64,000 nucleotides of DNA from Lutibaculum baratangense AMV1 (GCF_000496075.1 NZ_AWXZ01000017.1:186001-250000), one strand, 5' to 3'; shown: positions 54,571 through 63,475, numbered from the stretch's first letter. The notes: generated from the sequence alone by a model not told the origin. Numbers and translations are program-made.

Positions 54571-55773
54571 CTAGAGCGGCAGGAGCGCCACGAAACGGGC
54601 GGGTGCCTGGATCTGACCCGCCTCCTCGCCCGCTTCGGGTCCCGTGCCCCAGAAGATGTCGCCGCGCGCCACGCCCCTGATCGCGCTGCCGGTGTCCTGC
54701 GCGATCGTCAGCTGCCGAAACCGGCCGAGCGGCCCGAAATCGGCGTCCACGAAGATCGGCAGGCCGTAGTCGTAGAGCGTGTCGTCGACGGCGATCGATC
54801 GTTTCGCCGTCAGTGGCACGCCCTCCGCGCCCACCGGGCCGAGTTCGTCGGAGAGCCCCTCCACCTCGCGGAAGAATATGAAGGAGCGGTTCACCGCCAT
54901 GATCTCCCTTCCCTCTTCCGGATGGGCGAGGAGATAGCCGCGAAGGCCCGTCATGCCGAGCCCGCCCGGCGGCTCGATCCCCGCCTCGCGCATGTGCCGC
55001 CCGATCGACGTGTAGGGGTGGCCCGTCTTGCCGGCATAGCCGATCCGCATCGTCGATCCGTCCGGCAGTGCGATCCGCGTCGAGCCCTGCACGTGGACGA
55101 AGAACGCCTCGACCGGGTTCTCGAGCCAGACGAGGGGCTCCAGCTCGTCCGCCAAGGCACCGGCCTCGATCTCTCCCCGCGTCGGATAGGCCACGATGCG
55201 GTCGCCTTCCTCCCGTCCGGCGACGAGGGCGGGATCGAAGTCTTCCGGACGGTTCCCGTCGGTGACGACGACGTGGCCCTGCGGCAGGCGGTAGAGCGGC
55301 GTCGTGAAGCGCTCAGTCCGCTCCCGCGAGCCGGGAATGACGGGCTCGTAGTAGCCGGTCAGGAGCCCCGGCGCGCCTTCGTTGCCCGGCGGCTCGAGGG
55401 CGAAGGGCGCGAAATTGTGCTCGAAGAACGATCTGGCGGCGTCCCGTTCCGCGTTGGCCGGCACCTCGGCAAGCCGCCGGCAGACCCTGTGGAACGGCGT
55501 GCCGTCGCGGGAGGCGCCATCGAGGCACGAGCGGCGAAGGGTTTCGAGCGCAGCCCCGTGATCGTCCTCCTCCCACCCTTCGATTTCGGAGAACGCGAGC
55601 GGAGTGAGGCCCACGCCCGTCGTCTTGAGCGGTGCCGGCGGTGGGACGGTCAGGCGGGCGTGCAGGAACAGGGCGGCGGCCACGACGACGGCGAGGCCCA
55701 GGAGGGCACCGGCAACCGCCCGCGGCCCGAGCCTCGCCCCGCCCCCGGGCGGTCGACCCGGAGCGGCCGGCAT
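54571..55773 (-). CDS. mltA: membrane-bound lytic murein transglycosylase A
   Basis: A 400-residue enzyme that cleaves peptidoglycan glycan strands. An N-terminal membrane anchor (about 19-41, no lipobox) is followed by the MltA barrel (LLTGYYEPVIPGS, IGYAGKTGHPYTSIGR) and the 3D domain (AQDTGSAIRGVARGDIFWG) with the catalytic aspartates. Lies 3 bp downstream of the Tim44-like gene. Confidence 0.93.
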   Translation of the reverse strand: MPAAPGRPPGGGARLGPRAVAGALLGLAVVVAAALFLHARLTVPPPAPLKTTGVGLTPLAFSEIEGWEEDDHGAALETLRRSCLDGASRDGTPFHRVCRRLAEVPANAERDAARSFFEHNFAPFALEPPGNEGAPGLLTGYYEPVIPGSRERTERFTTPLYRLPQGHVVVTDGNRPEDFDPALVAGREEGDRIVAYPTRGEIEAGALADELEPLVWLENPVEAFFVHVQGSTRIALPDGSTMRIGYAGKTGHPYTSIGRHMREAGIEPPGGLGMTGLRGYLLAHPEEGREIMAVNRSFIFFREVEGLSDELGPVGAEGVPLTAKRSIAVDDTLYDYGLPIFVDADFGPLGRFRQLTIAQDTGSAIRGVARGDIFWGTGPEAGEEAGQIQAPARFVALLPL

Positions 55774-55776
55774 GGG

Positions 55777-56487
55777 CTAGTCCGCGCTCGAGGTTTCCAC
55801 GAGCCTCCAGTTCGGATCGCGCGACGAGGTGTCGCGCGCGAAGGTCCAGACATCGACCGTCTCGTCGACGCGCTTCGGGTCGCCTGCGATGATCTCGCCG
55901 TCCCTGTCGCGCGTCACCGTCACGAGCTCGGAGACGAAGCGGACGGTCACGAAGGCGTCGCGCCCGCTCACGCCCGCGTCCTTGATCTCCGCCTTGTCTA
56001 TCCCGACGAAGGACGACGACATCGTCTCGCCGCGGCTCTCGCGGTCGGTGATCGCCCGCTCGAAGTTCTCGTAGACCTCGGGGCTGAGCAGGTTCTTCAG
56101 CGTCTTGCGGTCGCCCTCGGCGAAGGCCGTCACGATCATCTCGTAGGCCGCGCCGGCACCCTGCAGGAAGCCCTTCGGGTCGAAGGTGCGGTCAGCGGCG
56201 TGGATCGCGTCGAAGCCCTTCGCGAGCGGCGTGCCCGCCGGCGCGAACTCGCCCCAGTCGTGGCGCGCCGCCGCGGCGTCGCGGCTCGCGGGCCGGGTGT
56301 CGCCCTGCCGCTGCGGCAGCGTCACGACCTTGTCGTTCGACGCCGGGGCTTCGGACGTGCGGGAATAGGGGTCGAAAGGCGGGCGCTCTTGGCCCGTTCG
56401 ACGGCCGAGCACGCTGCGCAGCCGCAGGAAAACGACCACCGCCAGGACGAGGAATAGGAGGGTATAGATGTCGAAGAAGCCGTTCAT
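55777..56487 (-). CDS. Tim44/TimA domain protein
   Basis: A 236-residue protein with one N-terminal membrane helix (YTLLFLVLAVVVFLRLRSVLG), a Pro-rich linker and a C-terminal Tim44-like domain (about 95-236; VYENFERAITDRESRGE, VDVWTFARD). Alphaproteobacterial TimA/Tim44-like proteins are inner-membrane proteins of unclear function related to the mitochondrial import component. The neighbours secB and fxsA are the usual ones. Confidence 0.88.
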   Translation of the reverse strand: MNGFFDIYTLLFLVLAVVVFLRLRSVLGRRTGQERPPFDPYSRTSEAPASNDKVVTLPQRQGDTRPASRDAAAARHDWGEFAPAGTPLAKGFDAIHAADRTFDPKGFLQGAGAAYEMIVTAFAEGDRKTLKNLLSPEVYENFERAITDRESRGETMSSSFVGIDKAEIKDAGVSGRDAFVTVRFVSELVTVTRDRDGEIIAGDPKRVDETVDVWTFARDTSSRDPNWRLVETSSAD

Positions 56488-56568
56488 CGGTGCTCGCTGT
56501 CGGAATTTTTTTGCTTCGGGAATGCGTGTCCTGGCTCCCGTCCCTACTATGTAAGAACGATCGCCGAA

Positions 56569-56580
56569 CGGTCTAGACCG
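56569..56580. promoter_or_regulatory. perfect 12-bp palindrome CGGTCTAGACCG
   Basis: It lies in the divergent region between the Tim44-like gene and fxsA, 46 bp before the fxsA start. Position suits an operator, but no regulator is known to me for this site. Confidence 0.4.
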
Positions 56581-56625
56581 AAACCCCCGGACGAGCCCCG
56601 ACATAGCGGACCGGACCCTAACAGA

Positions 56626-57126
56626 ATGCGCCTCATCCCCTTCCTTCTCTTTCTCGTGATCCCGGTCATCGAGATCAGCCTGTTCATTCTCGTCGGCCAG
56701 CATATCGGCGTTTGGCCCACGATCGGCATCATTCTGATGACCGCGCTCATCGGCGCGACGCTGGTCCGCCATCAGGGCCTGGCCACCCTCGCCAGGCTGA
56801 GGTCCGAAGTCGAACGCAACGAGATGCCGGCGAGGACGCTCGCGGAGGGCGCGGCGATCCTCGTCGCCGGGCTCCTTCTCGTGACGCCCGGCTTCCTGAC
56901 CGACACGATCGGCTTCAGCCTCCTCGTGCCACCGGTCCGGCGCGGCCTTCTCGACCGGATCGGCAAGGGCATCATGCGCTTCGTGCGGGTGGTCGACGTC
57001 GGGGGGACGGCGGCCGGGCCGCGGCGCCAGCCGCCCGGGCAGGGCCCGGTCATCGAGGGCGAGTTCGTCGAGGTCAGCGAGGAGGAGACACGCGAGCGCG
57101 ACCCGAACTCGCCCTGGCGGGGCTAG
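56626..57126 (+). CDS. fxsA: FxsA membrane protein
   Basis: A 166-residue FxsA-family protein: two N-terminal helices (IPFLLFLVIPVIEISLFI), GATLVRHQGLATLARL, and a third helix region with LLVTPGFLTDTIGF. FxsA affects phage exclusion in E. coli by binding F PifA; the native role is unknown. It is divergent from the Tim44-like gene and followed by secB, the standard alphaproteobacterial order. Confidence 0.92.
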   Translation: MRLIPFLLFLVIPVIEISLFILVGQHIGVWPTIGIILMTALIGATLVRHQGLATLARLRSEVERNEMPARTLAEGAAILVAGLLLVTPGFLTDTIGFSLLVPPVRRGLLDRIGKGIMRFVRVVDVGGTAAGPRRQPPGQGPVIEGEFVEVSEEETRERDPNSPWRG

Positions 57127-57226
57127 CCGCCCCCAGCACGGGCTTCGCAACTTGCCGCTCATGGGCCGCCGTGCTAGCCGTCCTGCACCTACGTACACGG
57201 ACTATTCTGGCAATCCGGAGAAGATG

Positions 57227-57757
57227 ATGGCCGACCAGGGAACGAACGGCGAGGGCACCGCGGCCGCCGCGCCGCAAGAGGGGCAGCAGCAGGCTGCGCC
57301 GTCGATCAACGTCGTCGGGCAGTACATCAAGGATCTCTCCTTCGAGAACCCGCGCGCGCCGAACTCCTTCCAGCGCAGCGAGAAGACGCCGCCCCTCAAC
57401 GTCACCGTCAATGTCGGCGCGAAGCCGATCAACGAGACCGACGTCGAGGTCGAGCTGAAGATCGACGCGAAGGCCGGAGAGGGCGAGGAAGTGATGTTCG
57501 CGGTCGAGCTGCTCTACGGCGGCATCTTCCGGGTGCGCAACGTGCCGCAGCAGCAGCTTCACCCCTTCATCCTGATCGAGTGCCCGCGGCTGCTCTTCCC
57601 CTATGCACGGCAGATCATCTCCGAGACGGTCGCGGCAGGCGGCTTTCCGCCGCTGATGCTCGACCCGATCGACTTCGTCTCGCTCTACCGGCAGCGCCAG
57701 CAGCAGGCGCAAGCCGCACAGGCTGCGCAGGGCGGCCAGACGCCGGGCCAGGCCTGA
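57227..57757 (+). CDS. secB: protein-export chaperone SecB
   Basis: A 176-residue chaperone holding preproteins unfolded for SecA. Family segments are VVGQYIKDLSFENP, FAVELLYGGIFRV and FPYARQIISE. The second of two adjacent ATGs (57227) is chosen because GGAG is six bases upstream. The C-terminal Gln/Ala-rich tail is longer than in E. coli. Confidence 0.95.
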   Translation: MADQGTNGEGTAAAAPQEGQQQAAPSINVVGQYIKDLSFENPRAPNSFQRSEKTPPLNVTVNVGAKPINETDVEVELKIDAKAGEGEEVMFAVELLYGGIFRVRNVPQQQLHPFILIECPRLLFPYARQIISETVAAGGFPPLMLDPIDFVSLYRQRQQQAQAAQAAQGGQTPGQA

Positions 57758-57784
57758 TCCGACGGCGTTTCGCCGTCACGCCGC

Positions 57785-58495
57785 CTATGCCGGGAGACCC
57801 TGAGGGGCCTCCTGGTACTTCTTCCAGAGGGCGCCCTCGCCGATCGTCTCGACGAAGGCCGCGTGCGCCTTCTCCTCGGCTTCCGAGATGAGGCTCGGAA
57901 GCGGCTGCGGTCGCACCTGCGGCCGCCGCGCGACCGACGCCCCCGCATCCGACACCGCCTCGACGAGACCGAGAGCGGTCTGGCGGCCGCCGATCAGCTC
58001 GATATAGACCTCGGCCAGAAGCTCGGCATCGAGAAGCGCCCCGTGCAGCGTGCGGCGCGAGTTGTTGATGCCGTAGCGGCGGCAGAGATCGTCGAGATTG
58101 GCGGGCGCGCCGGGGTTCTTCTTCTTCGCGAGCATCAGCGTGTCGATCGCCCGCGCCGCCGGCAGGACCGGCCGGCCGCACAGCCCGAACTCGTGGTTCA
58201 GGAAGTTCATGTCGAAGACGGCGTTGTGGATGATCAGCGGCGCGTCGCCGATGAAGTCCAGGAACTCCTCGACGAGCTCGGGAAAGCAAGGGTGAGAGGA
58301 CAGGAACTCCGCCGAGAGCCCGTGCACCGCGAAGGCCTCGGCCGGCATGTCGCGTTCCGGGTTGAAGTACTTGTGGAACGTGCGCCCGCTCGGGACGTGG
58401 TTCAGGAGCTCGACGCAGCCGATCTCGACGAGGCGGTGCCCTTGCGTCGGCTCGAGGCCCGTGGTCTCGGTGTCGAGCACGATCTCGCGCTTCAT
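57785..58495 (-). CDS. dnaQ: DNA polymerase III epsilon subunit
   Basis: A 236-residue proofreading 3'-5' exonuclease. DEDDh residues are visible: Asp/Glu in VLDTETTG, Asp in HNAVFDMNFL, and His/Asp in HGALLDAELLAEVY. It is convergent with secB and overlaps coaE by 4 bp, first of the left-going genes beside the putative origin. Confidence 0.95.
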   Translation of the reverse strand: MKREIVLDTETTGLEPTQGHRLVEIGCVELLNHVPSGRTFHKYFNPERDMPAEAFAVHGLSAEFLSSHPCFPELVEEFLDFIGDAPLIIHNAVFDMNFLNHEFGLCGRPVLPAARAIDTLMLAKKKNPGAPANLDDLCRRYGINNSRRTLHGALLDAELLAEVYIELIGGRQTALGLVEAVSDAGASVARRPQVRPQPLPSLISEAEEKAHAAFVETIGEGALWKKYQEAPQGLPA

Positions 58496-59142
58496 GCCGC
58501 AGCTCCGTGTCCGTCGCCCATCTGCCTCGCATAGGCGCTGCCGGGCCGCCCCGCAAGGGCCAGCACCACGTCTTCCACCTGTTTGGCGGTGACGGGAAGC
58601 GCGGCGCCCGTGTCGATCACGAAATGCGCCCTTCGCCTCTTCTCGCCGTCACCGATCTGGCGCGACAGGATCTTCATGAACTTCGCCTCGTTCATCTCCG
58701 GCCGCGCCAGGACCCGCGCCTTCTGCACCTCGGCCGGCGCCGAGACCACCGCCACCGCGTCGCAGCGCAGATCCGCCCCCGTTTCGAGGAGCAGCGGGAT
58801 CTCCAGGATCGCCAGCCCGCTGCGCGCCGAGAAGGCCTCGGCGAGGAACGCCGTCTCCGCCCTCTGCACGAGCGGGTGGACGACGGTCTCGAGCCGCCGC
58901 ATCGCGGTCTCGTCGCCGACCACCTTCGAGGAGAGTATCCTGCGGTCGACAGCGCCGTCGACGACGGCTTCCGGGTGGAGCGCGGCGACCGGAGCCACCG
59001 CCGCACCGCCCTCGCCGTAGAGGCGATGCACCTCCGCATCGGCGTCGTGCACGGGAACGCCGAGGTCGCGGAACATCCCGGCGACCGTCGACTTGCCCAT
59101 GCCGATCGAGCCCGTCAGGCCTAGAACGAACATCGCGCTCAT
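58492..59142 (-). CDS. coaE: dephospho-CoA kinase
   Basis: A 216-residue kinase for the last step of CoA synthesis. P-loop LTGSIGMGKST, DADAEVHRLY and EIPLLLETG are conserved. The ATG at 59142 overlaps the aroE stop (ATGA); an ATG 9 bp later is an alternative. Confidence 0.95.
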   Translation of the reverse strand: MSAMFVLGLTGSIGMGKSTVAGMFRDLGVPVHDADAEVHRLYGEGGAAVAPVAALHPEAVVDGAVDRRILSSKVVGDETAMRRLETVVHPLVQRAETAFLAEAFSARSGLAILEIPLLLETGADLRCDAVAVVSAPAEVQKARVLARPEMNEAKFMKILSRQIGDGEKRRRAHFVIDTGAALPVTAKQVEDVVLALAGRPGSAYARQMGDGHGAAA

Positions 59143-59978
59143 CGAGCCTCGAGGGTCGCGACGACGCGGCGCCTGAGCTCCTGGTCGACCTGCGGCCGCA
59201 CGCCGAACCAGCGCTCGAAGCCCGGCACCGCCTGGTGCAGCAGCATGCCGAGGCCGTCCACCGTGCGCAGCTCTCGCGCCCGCGCCGTGCGCAGGAGCTC
59301 GGTCTCCAGCGGAACATAGACGATATCGCTCACGACCGCCCGCGGCGGCAGCTCCGAGATCGACATCTCGAGCGACGGCTTGCCCTCCATGCCGAGCGAC
59401 GTCGTGTTCACGAGGAGATCGGCGTCGACGAGGAGGGCCTGGACGTCGCCCCAGCCCGCCACCTCGACCGGACCGGCGACCTGGCTCGCAAGCTCGTTCG
59501 CGCGTTCTGCGTTGCGGTTGACGACGCTGATGCGCCGCGCGCCGCGGCCCGAAAGGCCGTGCACGATCGCCCGGGCCGCCCCGCCGGCCCCGAGAACGAC
59601 GGCATGGGCGAGATCCTCGTCCCATCCCGGCGCGCCCTCGTCGAGACTGGCGAGGAAGCCGTAGCCGTCGGTGTTGCCGCCGACGAGCTCGCCGTCCTCC
59701 CGCCAGATCGTGTTGACGGCGCCGAGCGCCTGCGCGGCCTCGTCGAGCCGGTCGACGAGGCTCGCGGCGGTGACCTTGTGGGGCACCGTCACGTTGCAGC
59801 CGCGCCACGGCTCCTCGCGCAGCCCCCGCACGAAGGCGGCGAGGTCGTCCTCGGCCACGTCCTCGGCGGTGTAGCTGCCCTGGAGCCCGTGCCTTTCGAG
59901 CCAGTGTCCGTGGATGACCGGCGAGCGCGAGTGCCGCGCCGGCCAGCCGATCACGCAGGCCTTGGGTGCCGCCGTCAT
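59139..59978 (-). CDS. aroE: shikimate dehydrogenase
   Basis: A 279-residue NADPH-dependent enzyme of aromatic amino-acid synthesis. Substrate residues are in RHSRSPVIHGHW and NVTVPHK (catalytic Lys), with GNTDGYGF and the nucleotide loop GAGGAARAIV. The ATG at 59978 overlaps the maf stop by 4 bp. Confidence 0.95.
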   Translation of the reverse strand: MTAAPKACVIGWPARHSRSPVIHGHWLERHGLQGSYTAEDVAEDDLAAFVRGLREEPWRGCNVTVPHKVTAASLVDRLDEAAQALGAVNTIWREDGELVGGNTDGYGFLASLDEGAPGWDEDLAHAVVLGAGGAARAIVHGLSGRGARRISVVNRNAERANELASQVAGPVEVAGWGDVQALLVDADLLVNTTSLGMEGKPSLEMSISELPPRAVVSDIVYVPLETELLRTARARELRTVDGLGMLLHQAVPGFERWFGVRPQVDQELRRRVVATLEAR

Positions 59979-60592
59979 GCGACGAGCAGGTCGCGGCGCC
60001 TGAGCTCGTCCATCAGCGGGATGAGCGGCAGGCCCTGGATGGTGAAGACATCCCCCTCGATGCGGGAGAAGAGCTGCACGCCCGGCCCCTCGATCCGGTA
60101 GCAACCGACGCTGCCCAGGACGTCCTCGCCCACTTCGTCGACATAGGCGCGCAGGAACGTGTCGGAGAAGTCACGGACGGTCAGCCAGGCCGTCTCGAGC
60201 GTCGACCACACCGTCTCGCCGTCGAGCGCGAGCGCCACAGCGGAATGGAGGGCGTGGGTGCGGGCGCGCAGTTGGCGCAGGGTCATGATGGCGCCCGCCA
60301 GGTCCTCCGCCTTGCGGAACAGCGCGCCCTCGAGCTCGAGCGTCTGGTCGGCGCCGATGACGAGGCGGCCCGGCATCGCGGCCGAGACGGACTGGGCCTT
60401 GGCCTCTGCGAGTATCGCGGCGACGTCGGCGGGCGGCGGGCGGTCGCCGTCGATCGAGAGCGCGTCGATCACCGCCCCCTCGTCGGTCGCCGGCGGCACG
60501 AGGTCGATCGCCACTCCCGCGTCGTTCAGCACCTTGCGCCGCGTCTGGCTGGACGACGCCAGAACGAGACGGTTACGGCTCAAGTCCACCAT
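59975..60592 (-). CDS. maf: Maf-family nucleotide pyrophosphatase
   Basis: A 205-residue house-cleaning NTP pyrophosphatase. The family start [14 protein letters not shown] and the conserved ADQTLELEG and ALHSAVALA segments are present. It overlaps ppsR by 20 bp at its 5' end, tying it to the ppsR-maf-aroE-coaE-dnaQ series. Confidence 0.9.
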   Translation of the reverse strand: MVDLSRNRLVLASSSQTRRKVLNDAGVAIDLVPPATDEGAVIDALSIDGDRPPPADVAAILAEAKAQSVSAAMPGRLVIGADQTLELEGALFRKAEDLAGAIMTLRQLRARTHALHSAVALALDGETVWSTLETAWLTVRDFSDTFLRAYVDEVGEDVLGSVGCYRIEGPGVQLFSRIEGDVFTIQGLPLIPLMDELRRRDLLVA

Positions 60593-61424
60593 CGTCGGCA
60601 GTCCTCTTTTCCCTGTAGAGCGCCATGATGGCGGCAGCCGTCTCCTCGATCGAACGCCTCGTGACGTCGATCATCGGCCAGCCGTGGCGGGCGCACAGCT
60701 TTCTCGTGTAGGCGATTTCCTCGGCCACCGCCGCCTTGTCGACATAGGCGCCGAGGTCGGCGGCACCCATCGTGAGGACGCGGTTCTGGCGGATCTGGAC
60801 GATCCGCTCGGGGCTGGCGAGCAGGCCGACCACCAAGGGCCCACGCAGCTCCTCGAGCTCGGCCGGCACGGGGATGGACGGGATGAGCGGAACGTTCGCC
60901 GCCTTGATGCCCCGGTTGGCGAGGTAGATCGAGGTCGGGGTCTTCGAGGTCCGGCTGATCCCCGTCAGGACCACGTCGGCGTCCTTGAGCCCGTGCAGGT
61001 TCTGCCCGTCGTCGTGGACGAGCGTGTAGTTGAGCGCGTCGATGCGACGGAAATAATCGCTGTCGAGCACGTGCTGGCCGCCGACGCGCGGCGTCGATTC
61101 CGTGCCGAGATAGGAGCGGAAGATGTTCAGCACGGGCGACAGGACGGAGACGCAGGGAGCGCCGATCGCCTCGCAATGCTGCTCGAGCCTTTCGACGAGC
61201 TCCGGGCTCACCAGCGTGTAGAGCACGATGCCGGGCGAGATCTCGATCTCGTTCAGGACACGCTCGAGCTGCTTCGTGGAGCGGATCAGCGGATAGACAT
61301 GCTCCACCGCGCGCACCGAGACGTATTGCGCGGCCGCCGCCCGGCCCACCGCGATCAGGGTCTCGCCCGTCGAATCCGAGATGAGATGGAGGTGAACGTA
61401 GCTTTTCACACGGTCGCGCGTCAT
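60573..61424 (-). CDS. ppsR: pyruvate, water/phosphate dikinase regulatory protein (DUF299)
   Basis: A 283-residue bifunctional kinase/phosphorylase that controls PPDK or PEP synthase. The signature [12 protein letters not shown] begins near residue 12, and the P-loop-like [13 protein letters not shown] lies near residue 155. In Caulobacter and Rickettsia a gene of this family (RP001) lies across the replication origin from hemE, the same arrangement as here. Its exact dikinase target is not in the window. Confidence 0.9.
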   Translation of the reverse strand: MTRDRVKSYVHLHLISDSTGETLIAVGRAAAAQYVSVRAVEHVYPLIRSTKQLERVLNEIEISPGIVLYTLVSPELVERLEQHCEAIGAPCVSVLSPVLNIFRSYLGTESTPRVGGQHVLDSDYFRRIDALNYTLVHDDGQNLHGLKDADVVLTGISRTSKTPTSIYLANRGIKAANVPLIPSIPVPAELEELRGPLVVGLLASPERIVQIRQNRVLTMGAADLGAYVDKAAVAEEIAYTRKLCARHGWPMIDVTRRSIEETAAAIMALYREKRTADDGGLEP

Positions 61425-61604
61425 CTGTGGACGGATGTGGAAGGAATGGACCGCCAGCTGCCCCGGCTCGCATTCATGCGCCCATCTAGCCCGTCATGCA
61501 CAGGGGCTTCAACAGATTGCCTCTCGGGGGACGTCCAGATCCACAAATGCGAGTCATTTGAATCGATTAGCCAGCCTTCCGAGCAGGCGCGGCAGCGCCG
61601 ATCG

Positions 61605-61619
61605 TTAACGCATCCTTAA
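61605..61619. promoter_or_regulatory. CtrA-binding site TTAA-N7-TTAA
   Basis: TTAACGCATCCTTAA is an exact match to the CtrA full-site consensus TTAA-N7-TTAA(C). CtrA represses origin firing in Caulobacter and also controls transcription; here it could affect both replication and hemE. Confidence 0.75.
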
Positions 61620-61697
61620 CGATTCCGGCACCCGGGAGGGGCGTTGCCCTGCCGCATCCCGGGCCGGGAAAGCCACGGGAGAAGCGCGGGACGACGT

Positions 61698-61706
61698 TGT
61701 GGAGAA
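61698..61706 (+). promoter_or_regulatory. DnaA-like box
   Basis: TGTGGAGAA matches TGTGGATAA at eight of nine positions. It is the best of the DnaA-like boxes in the ppsR-hemE gap. Confidence 0.55.
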
Positions 61707-61790
61707 AGCGGAATCCCGGTAGTTCGCCCCCTAAGAGAGTCAGAGTCGAAGACAAGATAGATTCTCTCTTTGGAGGCGGGGTGTGGATTG

Positions 61791-62819
61791 ATGGCCGAGC
61801 GAAAGATGCTGACGGTGCTGGGCGGGCAGACATGCGACGTGCCTCCCATCTGGCTCATGCGGCAGGCAGGCAGATACCTGCCGGAGTATCGCGAGATCCG
61901 TGCCCGCTACCCGTCCTTCCTCGACCTATGCTACGCCCCGGAGTCGGCTTGCGAGATAACGCTCCAGCCGATCCGGCGGTTCGACTTCGACGCCGCGATC
62001 CTCTTCTCCGACATCCTCGTCGTGCCCGACGCCCTCGGTCAGGACGTGAGGTTCGAGGTCGGCGAGGGACCGAGGCTTCAGCCGATCACCACCGAGGCAC
62101 ATCTCAGCACCCTCGATCTTAACGGGGCGTTAAGGCGCCTCAGCCCGGTGCTGGAGACCGTCGAGCGGGTTCGGGCGGCCCTCGCCCCCGAGAAGACCCT
62201 TCTGGGCTTCTGCGGGGCTCCCTGGACCGTTGCGACCTATATGATCGCCGGCCATGCAACGCCCGACCAGGCGCCGGCCAGGATGCTCGCCTACGAGAAC
62301 CCTGGCTTCCTCGAGCGGCTCCTCGACATGCTCGTCGAGGCCTCCGCGCAATATCTCGTCGCCCAGCTGAAGGCGGGCGCGGATGCCGTTCAGATCTTCG
62401 AGAGCTGGGCCGGTCCGCTGCCGGAGCGCGAGTTCCATCGCTGGGTGATCGAACCGACCCGCGCGCTCGTGCGCCGGGTCCGGGCGGAGGTGCCGGGCGC
62501 CAGGATCATCGGCTTTCCCCGCGCCGCGGGCCTGAGGCTCGAGCCGTATCTCGACGGTGTGGCCCCCGACATGGTGGCGCTCGACTGGACGGTGCCTCTC
62601 GAATATGCGCAGCGCATCCAGTCGCGCATCCCGATCCAGGGCACGCTCGATCCGCTGGCGCTGCTCGTCGGCGGCGAGGCACTCGATGCGGAGGTCCGTC
62701 GCATCCTCGGCGTGCTCGGCGGCGGCCCCTTCGTCTTCAATCTCGGCCACGGCATCATCAAGGAGACGCCGATCCCGCATGTCGAGCGGCTGGTCGCGCT
62801 CGTGCGCGGAGAGGCGTGA
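61791..62819 (+). CDS. hemE: uroporphyrinogen decarboxylase
   Basis: A 342-residue haem-pathway enzyme that removes four carboxyls from uroporphyrinogen III. The signature WLMRQAGRYLPEYRE (about 17-31), LFSDILVVPDALG and GFCGAPWTVATYM are intact. The ATG at 61791 is 14 bases from GGAGG; a TTG just before it is an alternative. A second TTAA-N7-TTAA site lies in the coding sequence at 62119-62133. Confidence 0.97.
   Translation: MAERKMLTVLGGQTCDVPPIWLMRQAGRYLPEYREIRARYPSFLDLCYAPESACEITLQPIRRFDFDAAILFSDILVVPDALGQDVRFEVGEGPRLQPITTEAHLSTLDLNGALRRLSPVLETVERVRAALAPEKTLLGFCGAPWTVATYMIAGHATPDQAPARMLAYENPGFLERLLDMLVEASAQYLVAQLKAGADAVQIFESWAGPLPEREFHRWVIEPTRALVRRVRAEVPGARIIGFPRAAGLRLEPYLDGVAPDMVALDWTVPLEYAQRIQSRIPIQGTLDPLALLVGGEALDAEVRRILGVLGGGPFVFNLGHGIIKETPIPHVERLVALVRGEA
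62119..62133. promoter_or_regulatory. second CtrA-type site inside hemE
   Basis: TTAACGGGGCGTTAA again fits TTAA-N7-TTAA exactly, 514 bp from the first site. It uses the leucine codons CTT and TTA, the latter very rare in this GC-rich DNA, which hints at selection for the site. Confidence 0.6.
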
Positions 62820-62824
62820 AGGCA

Positions 62825-63256
62825 ATGGACCTCTATCCCTGGATCAAGACGGCCCACATCCTGTCGCTCATCGCCTGGATGGCGGCGCTGTTCTACCTGC
62901 CCCGGCTCTACGTCTATCATGCCGACGCATTGCAAGGCGGCGAGGCGTCGGAGACCTTCAAGGTGATGGAGCGGCGGCTGCTCCGGGCGATCGCCAACCC
63001 GGCGATGATCGCGACCTGGATCTTCGGACTCTGGCTCGCCGTCGCCTATGTCGGCTTCGCCGGCAATGGCTGGCTGCACGCCAAGATCTTCCTCGTCGTC
63101 CTGCTGACCGGCTACCACATGATGCTCGCCCGCTGGCGGCGCGGCTTCGCCGGCGACGCGAACGAGAGGAGCGCGCGCTTCTACCGCATCATGAACGAGG
63201 TGCCGACGCTCCTCCTGATTGCCATCGTCATCCTCGTCGTCGTGAAGCCGTTCTGA
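62825..63256 (+). CDS. hemJ: protoporphyrinogen oxidase HemJ
   Basis: A 143-residue membrane protein with four helices that oxidises protoporphyrinogen IX. The conserved His is in KTAHILSLIAWMA, with LFYLPRLYVYH and WLHAKIFLVVLL following. The ATG at 62825 is preferred to a GTG at 62816 because GGAGAGG is about ten bases upstream. It starts just after hemE, giving two haem genes in one operon. Confidence 0.93.
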   Translation: MDLYPWIKTAHILSLIAWMAALFYLPRLYVYHADALQGGEASETFKVMERRLLRAIANPAMIATWIFGLWLAVAYVGFAGNGWLHAKIFLVVLLTGYHMMLARWRRGFAGDANERSARFYRIMNEVPTLLLIAIVILVVVKPF

Positions 63257-63278
63257 GCGTCTCCGCGCTTTTACGGGC

Positions 63279-63307
63279 TTGTCTCGCCACGGCGAGGCGT
63301 CTATATC
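63279..63307 (+). promoter_or_regulatory. candidate rho promoter
   Basis: TTGTCT (63279-63284) and TATATC (63302-63307) are 17 bp apart. The spacer carries the inverted repeat CTCGCC-AC-GGCGAG. The leader to rho would be about 160 nt; rho is autoregulated in other bacteria. Confidence 0.55.
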
Positions 63308-63475
63308 TGTCTTGCCTACCTTCCGTGGTGGCAGGCTAGAACGCGCCTGCGTCCGCTCCCGACCCGCGAGTTTGAAACGATATCCTCGACGCGTATGAGC
63401 GAGGAGCGGGCTCGTCACAGCACCATCTTCCCCGATATCCGACAATCGCCAGACAGGGCACGTGAGGAATTCCCG

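Larger units (their letters stand above)
61425..61790. other. candidate chromosomal origin of replication (oriC)
   Basis: This 366-bp gap between ppsR (leftward) and hemE (rightward) is the place of the origin in Caulobacter and several alphaproteobacteria. It holds an exact CtrA site (61605-61619), DnaA-like boxes at 61698-61706 (8/9 to TGTGGATAA), 61537-61545 and 61782-61790 (7/9), two weaker ones at 61426 and 61436, and seven GANTC methylation sites within 61551-61764. Genes on both sides point away from it. No experiment or skew calculation backs the call. Confidence 0.75.

Noticed and set aside
63395-63475. 27-residue N-terminal extension of Rho from the ATG at 63395
   Set aside because: Family members begin at the residue matching 63476, which has a good ribosome site; kept only as an alternative.
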